64,000 nucleotides of DNA from an uncultured Croceitalea sp. (GTDB taxonomy: Bacteria; Bacteroidota; Bacteroidia; Flavobacteriales; Flavobacteriaceae): assembly GCA_947499565.1 (NCBI GenBank), contig CANMOV010000001.1:1054001-1118000 (forward strand), in the 5' to 3' direction. Shown here piece by piece: positions 1 through 7,185 of this stretch. The position numbers were made by a program, and so were the translations under genes. The notes beneath the pieces were generated by a model that worked only from the letters and a program-made list of their open reading frames with translations, ran no database searches and was not told the origin of the DNA. How positions within the stretch are numbered: position 1 is the first letter of the stretch; each line of letters starts with the position of its first letter.

Positions 1-393
1 GAATTTGGTTTCTATAAAGAGAAATTAATTTCCATTACTAAGAAAGGTATGAGTGGCGCTGAGGAAATAAAGCAGATGCTTAAAGATTTTAAAGAAAATC
101 CTGTAGATACCGTTCAAGGTTCAAAAGTAGTTTGGATTGAAGATTATAATACTTCTATTTCTAAAAATGTGCAGACTGGAGAAGAAAAAGTGATTGACTT
201 ACCAAAATCCAACGTTTTGATTTATGAAACTGAAGATGGCACACGCATTGCCGCCAGACCAAGTGGAACGGAGCCAAAAGTAAAATTCTACATGAGTACT
301 AACACAACTTTAACCAAAGCCGAGGATTTTAAATCCGTAAATTCGCAGTTAGATTCCAAATTAGATGGAATTGTTGCTGAATTGAATTTATAG
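1..393 (+). CDS. Phosphohexomutase (phosphoglucomutase/phosphomannomutase), C-terminal part
   Basis: The reading frame is open from base 1 and ends at 393, so the gene's 5' part lies outside the window; about 130 residues are visible. They hold the end of domain 3 and all of domain 4. The motif RPSGTEPKVKFY, about 40 residues from the end, is the phosphate-binding loop of domain 4 in the alpha-D-phosphohexomutase family, which interconverts sugar 1-phosphates and 6-phosphates in the cytoplasm. The start of the protein, with the catalytic phosphoserine, is not visible, so glucose versus mannose preference cannot be told. Only three bases separate its stop from the ABC exporter start, so the two are probably co-transcribed. 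Confidence 0.9.
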   Translation, partial: EFGFYKEKLISITKKGMSGAEEIKQMLKDFKENPVDTVQGSKVVWIEDYNTSISKNVQTGEEKVIDLPKSNVLIYETEDGTRIAARPSGTEPKVKFYMSTNTTLTKAEDFKSVNSQLDSKLDGIVAELNL

Positions 394-396
394 TGA

Positions 397-2220
397 ATGA
401 ATTACTTTAAAAAGATTTTACGGTTTGCGATACCCTATCGCAAATACGGATTCCTCAATATATTTTTTAATATTCTTTACGCTTTATTTAGTGCGCTATC
501 ATTTGCAGCATTAATACCTATGCTAGATGTGCTTTTTAAGCCTGAACAAAAGATTTACAAAGAACCTATTTACAATGGTTTTGCTGGGCTCAAAGACTAC
601 CTACAAGAATATATTAATTATAGAGTTACTGCCTACTCTGGTGATGATGATATGAAAGGCCTTGTATTGGTTGTTGGATTAGTTTTAGTATTATTCCTTT
701 TTAAAAATGTATTCAACTATTTAGCGATGTTTTTTATAACCTTCCTAAGGAATGGTGTTTTAAAAGACATTCGTAATAATATGTACAAAAAAATTGTAGA
801 TCTACCGATCTCTTTCTTCTCTGAAAAACGAAAAGGAGATGTTATTGCAAGGATAACTTCAGATGTTTTAGAAATTCAACATTCCTTTTTATCTGTACTA
901 GAACTTATCGTTAGAGAACCACTTACCATATTTTTCACTATTCTAATTATGTTTGGTATTAGCACCAAGCTTACCGTTTTTGTTTTTGTTTTTATACCTA
1001 TTGCTGGTATGATTATTTCAAGAATTGGTAAATCTTTAAAAAAGAAATCAGATAGAGTACAAAAAGAACAAGGGGAATTTTTATCTATTGTAGAAGAAAC
1101 TTTAGGGGGACTTCGAGTGGTAAAAGCTTTTAATTCAGAATCCCGTTTTTATCAGACATTTAAGAACTCAACAGAGCGTTTTTTTAAATTTTCTAATAGT
1201 TTATTAAATCGCCAAAATTTGGCATCTCCGACGGGAGAGTTTTTAGGGATTCTAGTTATTGGAGTATTACTTTGGTTTGGAGGTAAAATGGTGTTGGTTG
1301 ATAAAACCTTGGATGCCTCATCTTTTATTGCCTATATGGGGCTAGCATATAATATTCTAACTCCAGCAAAAGCCATTAGCAAAGCTTCATACGGTGTTAA
1401 AAAGGGAAATGCCGCCGCAGAACGAGTTCTTGAAATCTTAGAGACAGAGAACCCAATAAAAGATATACCATCTGCCCTAGAGAAAGCTGAATTTGAACAA
1501 GCTATAACCTTAAACAATATCAGTTTTAAGTATGAAGATGACTATGTTCTTAAAAATTTCAATCTAAAAGTAAGTAAAGGTCATACTGTAGCTTTAGTCG
1601 GGCAATCTGGAAGCGGGAAAAGTACTATTGCCAACTTAGTCACTCGTTTTTATGATGTAAATGACGGAGAAATCTTAGTTGACGATATAAACATCAAAAA
1701 CATCAAAAAGAAATCACTAAGAGGTCTTATGGGCTTAGTTACTCAAGATTCTATTTTATTTAATGATTCCGTTAGAAAGAATATTGGATTGGGTAAAGAA
1801 AATGCTAGTGATGATGAAATCATAGAGGCTGCAAAAATTGCTAATGCCCATGATTTTATTATGGAGCTACCCGAAGCTTACGAAACCAATATTGGCGATA
1901 GCGGAAATAAACTAAGTGGAGGGCAAAAACAACGTTTATCTATTGCAAGAGCTGTTTTAAAAAACCCTCCTATCATGATTTTAGATGAGGCTACCTCAGC
2001 CTTAGATACTGAAAGTGAACGATTAGTGCAAGATGCCCTAGAAAAAATGATGCGCAATAGGACTTCAATTGTAATTGCCCACCGCCTCTCTACAATACAA
2101 AATGCAGACACTATTGTAGTTTTAAATAAAGGAGAGATTGTTGAGCAGGGTACTCATGAAGAACTAATGAAATCAGCAAAAGGTTATAAAAAGCTGGTAG
2201 AAATGCAAAACCTGGGTTAG
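397..2220 (+). CDS. MsbA-like ABC exporter, fused permease and ATPase
   Basis: A 607-residue half-transporter of the lipid/drug exporter type. The N-terminal 340 or so residues hold the six-helix type-1 exporter membrane domain. The C-terminal ATPase has Walker A GQSGSGKST (residues 402-410), signature LSGGQKQR, Walker B IMILDEATSALD and the H-loop AHRLST. Such proteins work as homodimers in the inner membrane and flip lipid A precursors, phospholipids or hydrophobic compounds outward. Length and domain order are normal for MsbA/LmrA-type proteins. It follows the phosphohexomutase gene by three bases and is followed by the 7-bp tandem repeat. The true substrate cannot be read from the sequence; lipid export is the family default. 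Confidence 0.92.
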   Translation: MNYFKKILRFAIPYRKYGFLNIFFNILYALFSALSFAALIPMLDVLFKPEQKIYKEPIYNGFAGLKDYLQEYINYRVTAYSGDDDMKGLVLVVGLVLVLFLFKNVFNYLAMFFITFLRNGVLKDIRNNMYKKIVDLPISFFSEKRKGDVIARITSDVLEIQHSFLSVLELIVREPLTIFFTILIMFGISTKLTVFVFVFIPIAGMIISRIGKSLKKKSDRVQKEQGEFLSIVEETLGGLRVVKAFNSESRFYQTFKNSTERFFKFSNSLLNRQNLASPTGEFLGILVIGVLLWFGGKMVLVDKTLDASSFIAYMGLAYNILTPAKAISKASYGVKKGNAAAERVLEILETENPIKDIPSALEKAEFEQAITLNNISFKYEDDYVLKNFNLKVSKGHTVALVGQSGSGKSTIANLVTRFYDVNDGEILVDDINIKNIKKKSLRGLMGLVTQDSILFNDSVRKNIGLGKENASDDEIIEAAKIANAHDFIMELPEAYETNIGDSGNKLSGGQKQRLSIARAVLKNPPIMILDEATSALDTESERLVQDALEKMMRNRTSIVIAHRLSTIQNADTIVVLNKGEIVEQGTHEELMKSAKGYKKLVEMQNLG

Positions 2221-2221
2221 T

Positions 2222-2303
2222 TAGCATCTAGCATCTAGCATCTAGCATCTAGCATCTAGCATCTAGCATCTAGCATCTAGCATCTAGCATCTAGCATCTA
2301 GCA
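2222..2303 (+). repeat. Heptanucleotide tandem repeat (TAGCATC), 11 full copies plus 5 bases
   Basis: Starting one base after the stop codon of the ABC exporter, TAGCATC is repeated eleven times without error and ends with a partial TAGCA. The unit carries a TAG stop codon and the rare tetramer CTAG at each junction. It ends 52 bases before the TTG start of the ECF-1 sigma gene. Perfect short repeats of this kind change copy number by slipped-strand mispairing. Lying outside both reading frames, the tract could alter spacing of promoter elements or stability of a read-through transcript, but this is inference. Confidence 0.97.
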
Positions 2304-2355
2304 AAAATTAAACCTTTTCTTAATTTAGTAGTCATAGTACAAAACATGTAGCTTT

Positions 2356-2898
2356 TTGATTGTTGAAGAAACTCTAGTTAGCGAATTAAAGAATACACAA
2401 ACACAGGCTAAAGCTTTTGAGGTATTGGTGAACACCTATAAAGAACGCTTATACTGGCATGTGCGCAGAATTGTATTAAATCATGACGATGCTGACGATG
2501 TTTTACAAAATACATTTATAAAAGTATACCGCAGTATAGATGGCTTTAAAGGTGAGAGTAAGTTATACTCCTGGTTGTATCGCATTGCGACTAATGAAGC
2601 TTTAACTTTTTTAAAACAAAAATCTAGAAAGTTAGGTGTTACTAGTGAAGAATTACAGACAAAACTAGTAGCTAATTTAGAGGCAGATGTTTATTTTGAA
2701 GGAGAAGAGATTCAATTAAAATTACAAGAAGCCCTAGCAACATTGCCTGAGAAACAAAAGCTGGTATTTAATATGAAATATTATCAGGAAATGAAATATG
2801 AGGAGATTTCTGATGTATTGGAAACTTCAGTTGGTGGACTAAAGGCCTCCTACCATTTAGCAGTTAAAAAAATTGAAACGTATCTTAGAGGAGATTAA
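2356..2898 (+). CDS. ECF-type RNA polymerase sigma factor (ECF-1)
   Basis: A 180-residue sigma-70 family factor with only region 2 (roughly residues 20-95, including HDDADDVLQNTFIKVYRSIDGF and a core-binding YSWLYRIATNEAL stretch) and region 4 (roughly 120-178, with YEEISDVLETSVGGLKASYHLAVKKI as the helix-turn-helix). It directs RNA polymerase to alternative promoters. The start is a TTG: an in-frame TAG stop lies at 2335-2337 and no ATG occurs in frame afterwards, while the next in-frame start would cut into region 2. An ATG directly followed by TAG (2346-2351) sits just before the start. It heads a three-gene unit with a membrane anti-sigma-like protein and a periplasmic sensor, which resembles the CnrH-CnrY-CnrX arrangement. 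Confidence 0.93.
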   Translation: MIVEETLVSELKNTQTQAKAFEVLVNTYKERLYWHVRRIVLNHDDADDVLQNTFIKVYRSIDGFKGESKLYSWLYRIATNEALTFLKQKSRKLGVTSEELQTKLVANLEADVYFEGEEIQLKLQEALATLPEKQKLVFNMKYYQEMKYEEISDVLETSVGGLKASYHLAVKKIETYLRGD

Positions 2899-2931
2899 AC
2901 CTTTGAAGGAAGTAACAGTCAAAGTATTATA

Positions 2932-3444
2932 ATGAAACAGAACCACAAAAACCCACACAAAGCTCCTGAAGGCTATTTTGATAGCTTTAATGAGCGGTTA
3001 ATGGACAAAATCGTTAAGGAGGAATCTATTATTCCTAAAAACGATGGTTTTTCGGTTCCTGATTTGTATTTCGAGACTTTTAACGACAAGATTACTAATA
3101 GAACAACCTCAAAAGTTGTTCGGTTACATAGTTATAGAAAATACTATTACGCCGCAGCTTCAATAGCTGCAATAACTTTATTGGCATTTTTCCTTAGTCA
3201 GAATAATGAAACTGAATTTGGCTTTGAGGATTTAGCTACGGCAGAAATAGACGCTTATTTTGAAACTAATGGCCTAGGTTTATCATCTTATGAATTAGCC
3301 GAAGTAGTAGATTTTGAAGCTATAAGTGTTTTGGATATTACTCAAGAAGAAAACGATATTGAGGAAGAATTAATTTTGGATTATCTGGATGAAAATGTAG
3401 ATGAACTAGAATATTTAAACTTAGAATATGAAAAATTTGAATAG
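2932..3444 (+). CDS. Single-pass membrane protein, probable anti-sigma factor for ECF-1
   Basis: A 170-residue protein with a cytoplasmic N-terminus of about 70 residues, one membrane helix near residues 70-91 (YYYAAASIAAITLLAFFLSQ), and a strongly acidic outer C-terminal half. The N-terminus contains two copies of a short motif, APEGYFDSFNERLMDKI and VPDLYFETFNDKI. The same pattern (P-x-x-F/Y-F then a short helix ending in K/R-I) occurs in the membrane protein next to ECF-2. I infer that these helices bind the sigma factor, as the short cytoplasmic tail of CnrY does. No classical zinc anti-sigma motif is present. It starts 33 bases after the sigma gene and overlaps the sensor gene by 17 bases, so translation is likely coupled. 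Confidence 0.75.
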   Translation: MKQNHKNPHKAPEGYFDSFNERLMDKIVKEESIIPKNDGFSVPDLYFETFNDKITNRTTSKVVRLHSYRKYYYAAASIAAITLLAFFLSQNNETEFGFEDLATAEIDAYFETNGLGLSSYELAEVVDFEAISVLDITQEENDIEEELILDYLDENVDELEYLNLEYEKFE

Positions 3445-3889
3445 AATAATACCACTCCTAACTTTATTTTTAACTGTATTAAGTATTTCCGCACAAGGGC
3501 CAGGACCCAAACCTGGAAGGGAGCGTATTAAAACATTAAAGGTTGCGTTTTTAACGGAGCGATTATCTCTTAGCAGCAAAGAAGCTCAAGTTTTCTGGCC
3601 TATTTATAATAGACATGAAAGTAAATTGGAAGAACTGAGAAAAAAAGAAAGAAGTCTAATCAAAAATAGCAATTGGGATTTTACTAATGATGCAAATAAT
3701 AAGGAACTAAGTGAGTATTTAAAAACACAATTAAAATACAAAGACGAAAAACACAAATTAGAAGTAAACCTTATTACTGAGGTAATGGAAGAATTATCTC
3801 CTAGAAAAGCAATTTTATTAATTAAAGCAGAAGAGAGCTTTAAGAAAAGACTGCTTCAACAATTTAGAAATAGACGAGGGCAGCGATAA
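3428..3889 (+). CDS. Periplasmic helical sensor-like protein of the ECF-1 module
   Basis: A 153-residue protein with a Sec signal peptide ending near residue 22 (ISAQ). The mature part is mostly charged helix: LSLSSKEAQVFWPIYNRHESKLEELRKKERSL has the LTxxQ-like pattern of the Spy/CpxP/CnrX group, in which a helical hairpin in the periplasm senses metal or unfolded protein and controls a membrane anti-sigma. It overlaps the anti-sigma gene by 17 bases and ends just before a strong terminator, so it closes the operon. Assignment rests on layout and helix pattern; sequence similarity to CnrX itself is weak. What it senses is unknown. Confidence 0.7.
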   Translation: MKNLNRIIPLLTLFLTVLSISAQGPGPKPGRERIKTLKVAFLTERLSLSSKEAQVFWPIYNRHESKLEELRKKERSLIKNSNWDFTNDANNKELSEYLKTQLKYKDEKHKLEVNLITEVMEELSPRKAILLIKAEESFKKRLLQQFRNRRGQR

Positions 3890-3913
3890 TCCTAAAAATC
3901 GATGAATGACACT

Positions 3914-3940
3914 AAAAAGGAGCCAATTGGCTCCTTTTTT
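3914..3940 (+). terminator. Rho-independent terminator of the ECF-1 operon
   Basis: A perfect palindrome, AAAAAGGAGCC-AATT-GGCTCCTTTTTT, 24 bases after the sensor gene. The stem is GC-containing and runs straight into T residues. It should stop transcription on the plus strand and, because of the A-run, may also work in reverse. Confidence 0.9.
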
Positions 3941-3999
3941 AATTAAACTATCTTTTAAAACCAGAGTCTTAAGTATATAAACCCATAAAAATCTACGTT

Positions 4000-4350
4000 A
4001 TGAAAAATTTTAAAATCTTATTAATAGGGATAGCTCTATTTGGAGCAATGATTACTGTAAATGCTCAAAAAACTGTTGTTCGCATTTATCCAAAACACGG
4101 AACTGTAGTTACCACTGTTAAAAAACCCAGCGTAATTGTACATAAAAAAACTAACTTTTATTTCGCAGATGGTGTATGGTACAAAGCAAGAGCAAAAAAA
4201 TATGTTGTTTGCGGAGCTCCAGTTGGTATTAAGGTAAGAAAATTGCCTAGGGGCAACAAAGTAGTAGTTGTAAATGGCAGAAAGTTATATAAATACAAAG
4301 GTATTTGGTATAAAAAATCTGGACGAAAATATGTTGTCGTAAACGTTTAA
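4000..4350 (+). CDS. Small secreted basic protein, DUF6515-like
   Basis: A 116-residue protein with a clear Sec signal peptide (cleavage after VNAQ, about residue 23). The mature part is rich in Val, Lys and Tyr and shows a repeated Y/W pattern: NFYFADGVWYKARAKKYVV and later KLYKYKGIWYKKSGRKYVVV, joined by PVGIKVRKLPRGNKVVVVNG. This looks like the DUF6515 type of small periplasmic or surface protein found in Bacteroidetes, but the match is from memory of the pattern and the function of that family is unknown. It lies between two terminators, so it is probably a single-gene unit. There is no obvious link to the ECF-1 module beyond being next to it. Confidence 0.7.
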   Translation: MKNFKILLIGIALFGAMITVNAQKTVVRIYPKHGTVVTTVKKPSVIVHKKTNFYFADGVWYKARAKKYVVCGAPVGIKVRKLPRGNKVVVVNGRKLYKYKGIWYKKSGRKYVVVNV

Positions 4351-4378
4351 TTTTTTGGTTGGATTGTATTTTGTTAAT

Positions 4379-4410
4379 AAAAAGGAGTGATATTAATCGC
4401 TCCTTTTTTT
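4379..4410 (+). terminator. Rho-independent terminator after the DUF6515-like gene
   Basis: Stem AAAGGAGTGAT, loop ATTA, then ATCGCTCCTTT with one G-T wobble, followed by a run of seven T. It lies 28 bases past the stop codon. Confidence 0.88.
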
Positions 4411-4411
4411 G

Positions 4412-4509
4412 TTAAGCATCGATAAAATACACATCGTTTCGATATGGTGTATGCGGTGCTTAAAACGTTTATCGAGGATAAAATACACTTTGCCTGAATA
4501 AATGTTTTA
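4412..4509. other. Non-coding stretch with two nested inverted repeats and a 12-bp direct repeat
   Basis: Between the terminator and the next gene there is no reading frame of note. At 4412-4463 the arms TTAAGCA/TGCTTAA, ATACAC/GTGTAT and ATCG/CGAT nest around a TTT loop. At 4461-4470 and 4500-4509 TAAAACGTTT pairs with AAATGTTTTA with one wobble. GATAAAATACAC occurs twice, at 4421-4432 and 4477-4488. The arrangement could be a folded RNA or a decayed small element; I recognise no family. Confidence 0.6.
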
Positions 4510-4562
4510 CATCAATTATTTTAAGCTGTAGAGCGACCAAAATCTTCACCAGAATAGGTCCT

Positions 4563-4591
4563 GGGTTAATTTTACAATGTAAAAATAACCC
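4563..4591 (+). promoter_or_regulatory. Hairpin five bases upstream of a start codon
   Basis: GGGTTA-A-TTTTAC, a three-base AAT loop, then GTAAAA-A-TAACCC: twelve base pairs with a single A-A mismatch. The hairpin ends five bases before the ATG at 4597. It could be a DNA operator for a dimeric repressor or an RNA structure that limits ribosome entry. Which of these holds cannot be told from sequence. Confidence 0.6.
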
Positions 4592-4596
4592 AAGTC

Positions 4597-4833
4597 ATGA
4601 AAACAGTATTAACTTTTATCTTCATCATCTTCATAGGATCAGCAGCAATGGCTCAAAATGCTTCTAAAGAAGTAAAAGTTGAAACAGTAACTTACGGAGT
4701 TGAATTAAACATAAAAGTGGAAAAGACTTCAGCAAAAGAAAATAAAGTAACTCGTTTGTACCTATTTAAAAACTCAAGGGTTAAAAAAGAATTGAATTTT
4801 AAGACTAAAAGAAACAACGCTAAGATGGCTTAA
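4597..4833 (+). CDS. Small secreted protein of unknown function
   Basis: A 78-residue product with a textbook signal peptide (MKTVLTFIFIIFIGSAAMAQ, cleaved near residue 20). The mature 58 residues are lysine-rich, with a short beta-like stretch (TVTYGVELNIKVEK) and a basic tail. I do not recognise a family. The gene stands alone, with a hairpin directly before its start and its stop only nine bases from the 3' end of the convergent BNR lipoprotein gene. The signal peptide makes a chance frame unlikely. Confidence 0.7.
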   Translation: MKTVLTFIFIIFIGSAAMAQNASKEVKVETVTYGVELNIKVEKTSAKENKVTRLYLFKNSRVKKELNFKTKRNNAKMA

Positions 4834-4842
4834 TCTTAAAGA

Positions 4843-5892
4843 TTATTCAAAAACTAATTTCGCAATCCTATTTTTACCGGCTGCATAAGCAACACTATCA
4901 TTTAAGAATCGAAGTGTATAAAATCCTTCTTCGCTAAGAAGGTTCCAAGAAGAACCTCCGTCATTAGAATAATCTATTCCCGTAAAACCTATAGCAATTA
5001 AGTCTTCTCCTCCAGAATTTGGAATAAACTGCACACAACTTTTATAGCCAGGAGAAATTCCGTCTGCGATTGTCTCCCAAATATTTCCTCCATCTTTTGT
5101 TATAATTTTATTAGCCTTATTAGCTTCTGCTTCGGTAAAGTCTCCACCTATTCCATATCCTATAGATTCATCATAAAAGTTAATAGAATAGATTCCCTGG
5201 GTTTCTTTATCATTTATTATTGGCGTTTGCATCGTATTCCATGTTACTCCCTTGTTGTCAGAAAAGTAAATTCGCCCAGAAGTGGTAGCTATCCATGCAG
5301 CATCTCCTTTAATCTCAATATTAGTATTACTTGCCGCAAAAGCTCCCTCACCTGCAATTCCTGCTGGTAAACTATCGCAAAGTATTTTATTCCATGTCTT
5401 TCCTCCATCTCTGGTAACTATAATAGACAAACATCCATCAACTGTGTCACCAATTGCCATGCCTTCATTATCATTCCAGAATTTCATTGCGTCATAGAAA
5501 ACACCTTCACCTTCTTCCATATACACCAAATCCATCTTTCCGTTGTCACCAGTTTTATATAGTAAGGCAGGATTTGCAACCGAAAGCATAAAAAAGTCTG
5601 TTGATGTATGTGCCACAGCTCTAAATTCTGGAATAATAGTATGGTATTTCATGATATTTGAACGCACTTTACCTGTGGGGATATCAACTGTTCCATATAT
5701 GCCTTTGCTACCAGCAAAAGCCAAGGTATTTGCATCTAAAAACTCTATTGCTCGGATACTAACTGAATCTTCAAAAACCAATTCAATTTTAACAGTATTA
5801 AAAGGATGTTTTTCTTTCTTTTTTTCAGTGCAAGATACTATGCAGAGAATTAGGGATAGTATAATGAATTTTCGCATCTTCAAAAATACCAT
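4843..5892 (-). CDS. BNR/Ycf48-type beta-propeller lipoprotein
   Basis: About 349 residues if read from the ATG at 5892; an ATG at 5877 (MRKFIILSLILCIVSC) is an equally good start. The N-terminus is a lipoprotein signal with the cysteine in CIVSC. The body carries repeated Asp-box-like turns such as TRDGGKTWNKI, SDNKGVTWNTM, TKDGGNIWETI and SNDGGSSWNLL, the mark of BNR/sialidase-fold propellers of the Ycf48/sortilin type. These act as scaffolds or assembly factors rather than sialidases, since no catalytic set is visible. It is the last gene of the YHYH-MORN-SCO unit, five bases after the SCO stop. Next to a SCO protein, a role in assembling an envelope metalloprotein is a reasonable guess. 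Confidence 0.82.
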   Translation of the reverse strand: MVFLKMRKFIILSLILCIVSCTEKKKEKHPFNTVKIELVFEDSVSIRAIEFLDANTLAFAGSKGIYGTVDIPTGKVRSNIMKYHTIIPEFRAVAHTSTDFFMLSVANPALLYKTGDNGKMDLVYMEEGEGVFYDAMKFWNDNEGMAIGDTVDGCLSIIVTRDGGKTWNKILCDSLPAGIAGEGAFAASNTNIEIKGDAAWIATTSGRIYFSDNKGVTWNTMQTPIINDKETQGIYSINFYDESIGYGIGGDFTEAEANKANKIITKDGGNIWETIADGISPGYKSCVQFIPNSGGEDLIAIGFTGIDYSNDGGSSWNLLSEEGFYTLRFLNDSVAYAAGKNRIAKLVFE

Positions 5893-5897
5893 AAAAA

Positions 5898-6593
5898 TCA
5901 AAGCTCTTTTTTGAGCCTCCTAATATCTATAACCAATTGAGCGAGAGAAGCTCTATTCAAACCATTGTAGATACCACGAATATGTTTGTTCTTATCAATG
6001 AGTAAGAAATTTTCTGTGTGTAAAAAATCATTGATATCCTTTGGTATTCCTAAATCGTTTTCAACAAAATACTGGTTTCTTCCTAAGTAGTAGATTTCCG
6101 TTTTGTCGCCTGTAACCAAATGCCATTTAGTATTAAGAATAGCATTTTTATCTGCATACTTTTTTAATACTGCAACAGAATCTATTGACGGAGTAACAGA
6201 ATGTGATAAAAATAAGATGTCATTTTCATTTTGGAATTCTTCCTGTAACTTCAACATATTACTGGTCATTTTCATACAAATACCTGGACAGCTCGTAAAA
6301 AAGAAATCTGTTATATAGATTTTATCTTCGAAAGTATCGTGTGTAATCGTATCACCCAACTGATTTACCAATTCAAAATCAGGAATCTTATGAAATTGTT
6401 TTTCTTCTTCACTATTAGGCGTTATCCAATGAGGAGTGAAAGACGCATCCTTATAATAAGGCAAATGTTCTACCCTACTGGTTTCTATTACCTCAACTTC
6501 CTCTTTTTTTATTCCTTGTTTACAACTTGAAAAAACCATAAAACAAAAAAATAGAGCTACATATATACTATTTACTTTGAACAACCTTTTCAT
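5898..6593 (-). CDS. SCO1/SenC-type copper chaperone lipoprotein
   Basis: A 231-residue protein with a lipoprotein signal ending in FSSC (Cys24) and a thioredoxin-fold SCO domain. The copper-binding set is complete: CPGIC gives Cys102 and Cys106, and His192 lies in FLHTENF. SCO proteins deliver copper to the CuA site of cytochrome c oxidase or act in thiol/redox control at the membrane. The gene start overlaps the end of the MORN gene by 26 bases. The operon is preceded by the ECF-2-type promoter motif, so copper handling here appears to be tied to the extracytoplasmic sigma system rather than to an oxidase operon, none of which is in the window. Confidence 0.93.
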   Translation of the reverse strand: MKRLFKVNSIYVALFFCFMVFSSCKQGIKKEEVEVIETSRVEHLPYYKDASFTPHWITPNSEEEKQFHKIPDFELVNQLGDTITHDTFEDKIYITDFFFTSCPGICMKMTSNMLKLQEEFQNENDILFLSHSVTPSIDSVAVLKKYADKNAILNTKWHLVTGDKTEIYYLGRNQYFVENDLGIPKDINDFLHTENFLLIDKNKHIRGIYNGLNRASLAQLVIDIRRLKKEL

Positions 6594-7176
6594 CTTCTAA
6601 TTGATAACATGAATTAGCTCTACGCATTCCGAAAATACGTCCGTTTTTGGCTTCGTAATTAACATAAAGTGTTCCGTTTTTCAACCAAGCTTTCTGAATC
6701 CCTTTTTCTTGACCTCCTACCAAATTTCGCTCCCTAGCAAGTTCTCCAGTTGGATACCATTTTTTCTCCACCCCATCTATTTTTCCATTTATATAGGTTG
6801 TCTCAGAACTTTGCACACCATTATCCCACCAGCTTTTGTAACTTCCTACCAAGCGGTTTTGTTTGTAGTGAGATTCAACTCGCAGAACACCATTTTTAGA
6901 CCATCGTTTGGCAATACCTTCTCGTTTTCCTTTGTAAAAACCGAACCTTTCCTCCAAAACACCATTGGAATGATATTTTAGAGAATACCCGTTATACGCC
7001 TGACCTTTGTAATACCACTTTCCCTCGATTTGATTGAGAACCAATTCCTTTTTCAATACCTCAACACTGTCGATAACAATTGCTTTATCAACAGTGCTTT
7101 TAGCATCGAGGGTTTCCTTGCAATTAAAACTCATGCAAGAAAGTATAACCAATATGATGAAGTTAAACAGTTTCAT
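6568..7176 (-). CDS. MORN-repeat lipoprotein (YwqK-like)
   Basis: A 202-residue protein starting with a lipoprotein signal (Cys near residue 19, SFNC). Residues 60-190 carry at least five repeats of the MORN/YwqK type: GYSLKYHSNGVLEERFGFYKGKREG, AKRWSKNGVLRVESHYKQNRLVG, YKSWWDNGVQSSETTYINGKIDG, EKKWYPTGELARERNLVGGQEKG and QKAWLKNGTLYVNYEAKNGRIFG. Such repeats form extended beta-hairpins and are thought to serve in binding. Although the family is sometimes labelled an antitoxin, export as a lipoprotein argues against that here. It lies nine bases after the YHYH gene and overlaps the SCO gene, so it is part of the same mRNA. Confidence 0.88.
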   Translation of the reverse strand: MKLFNFIILVILSCMSFNCKETLDAKSTVDKAIVIDSVEVLKKELVLNQIEGKWYYKGQAYNGYSLKYHSNGVLEERFGFYKGKREGIAKRWSKNGVLRVESHYKQNRLVGSYKSWWDNGVQSSETTYINGKIDGVEKKWYPTGELARERNLVGGQEKGIQKAWLKNGTLYVNYEAKNGRIFGMRRANSCYQLEDEKVVQSK

Positions 7177-7185
7177 AAATTTTGT

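Noticed and set aside
2222..2303. CRISPR array or integration hot spot made by the TAGCATC units
   Set aside because: The unit is 7 bp with no spacers between copies; it is a plain tandem repeat.
4412..4509. Integron attC-like site
   Set aside because: No RYYYAAC/GTTRRRY core sites and no cassette or integrase nearby.
4828..4845. Terminator between the small secreted protein and the BNR gene (TAATCTTAAAGATTA)
   Set aside because: The stem is AT-only, covers the stop codon and has no T-run on either strand.
5543..5914. A 123-codon plus-strand reading frame across the start of the BNR lipoprotein gene
   Set aside because: It is antisense to a lipoprotein signal and a SCO gene end, both well supported; no domain is seen.
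6568..7176. Toxin-antitoxin antitoxin label for the MORN protein
   Set aside because: It is a lipoprotein by its signal, sits in an envelope operon and has no toxin partner.
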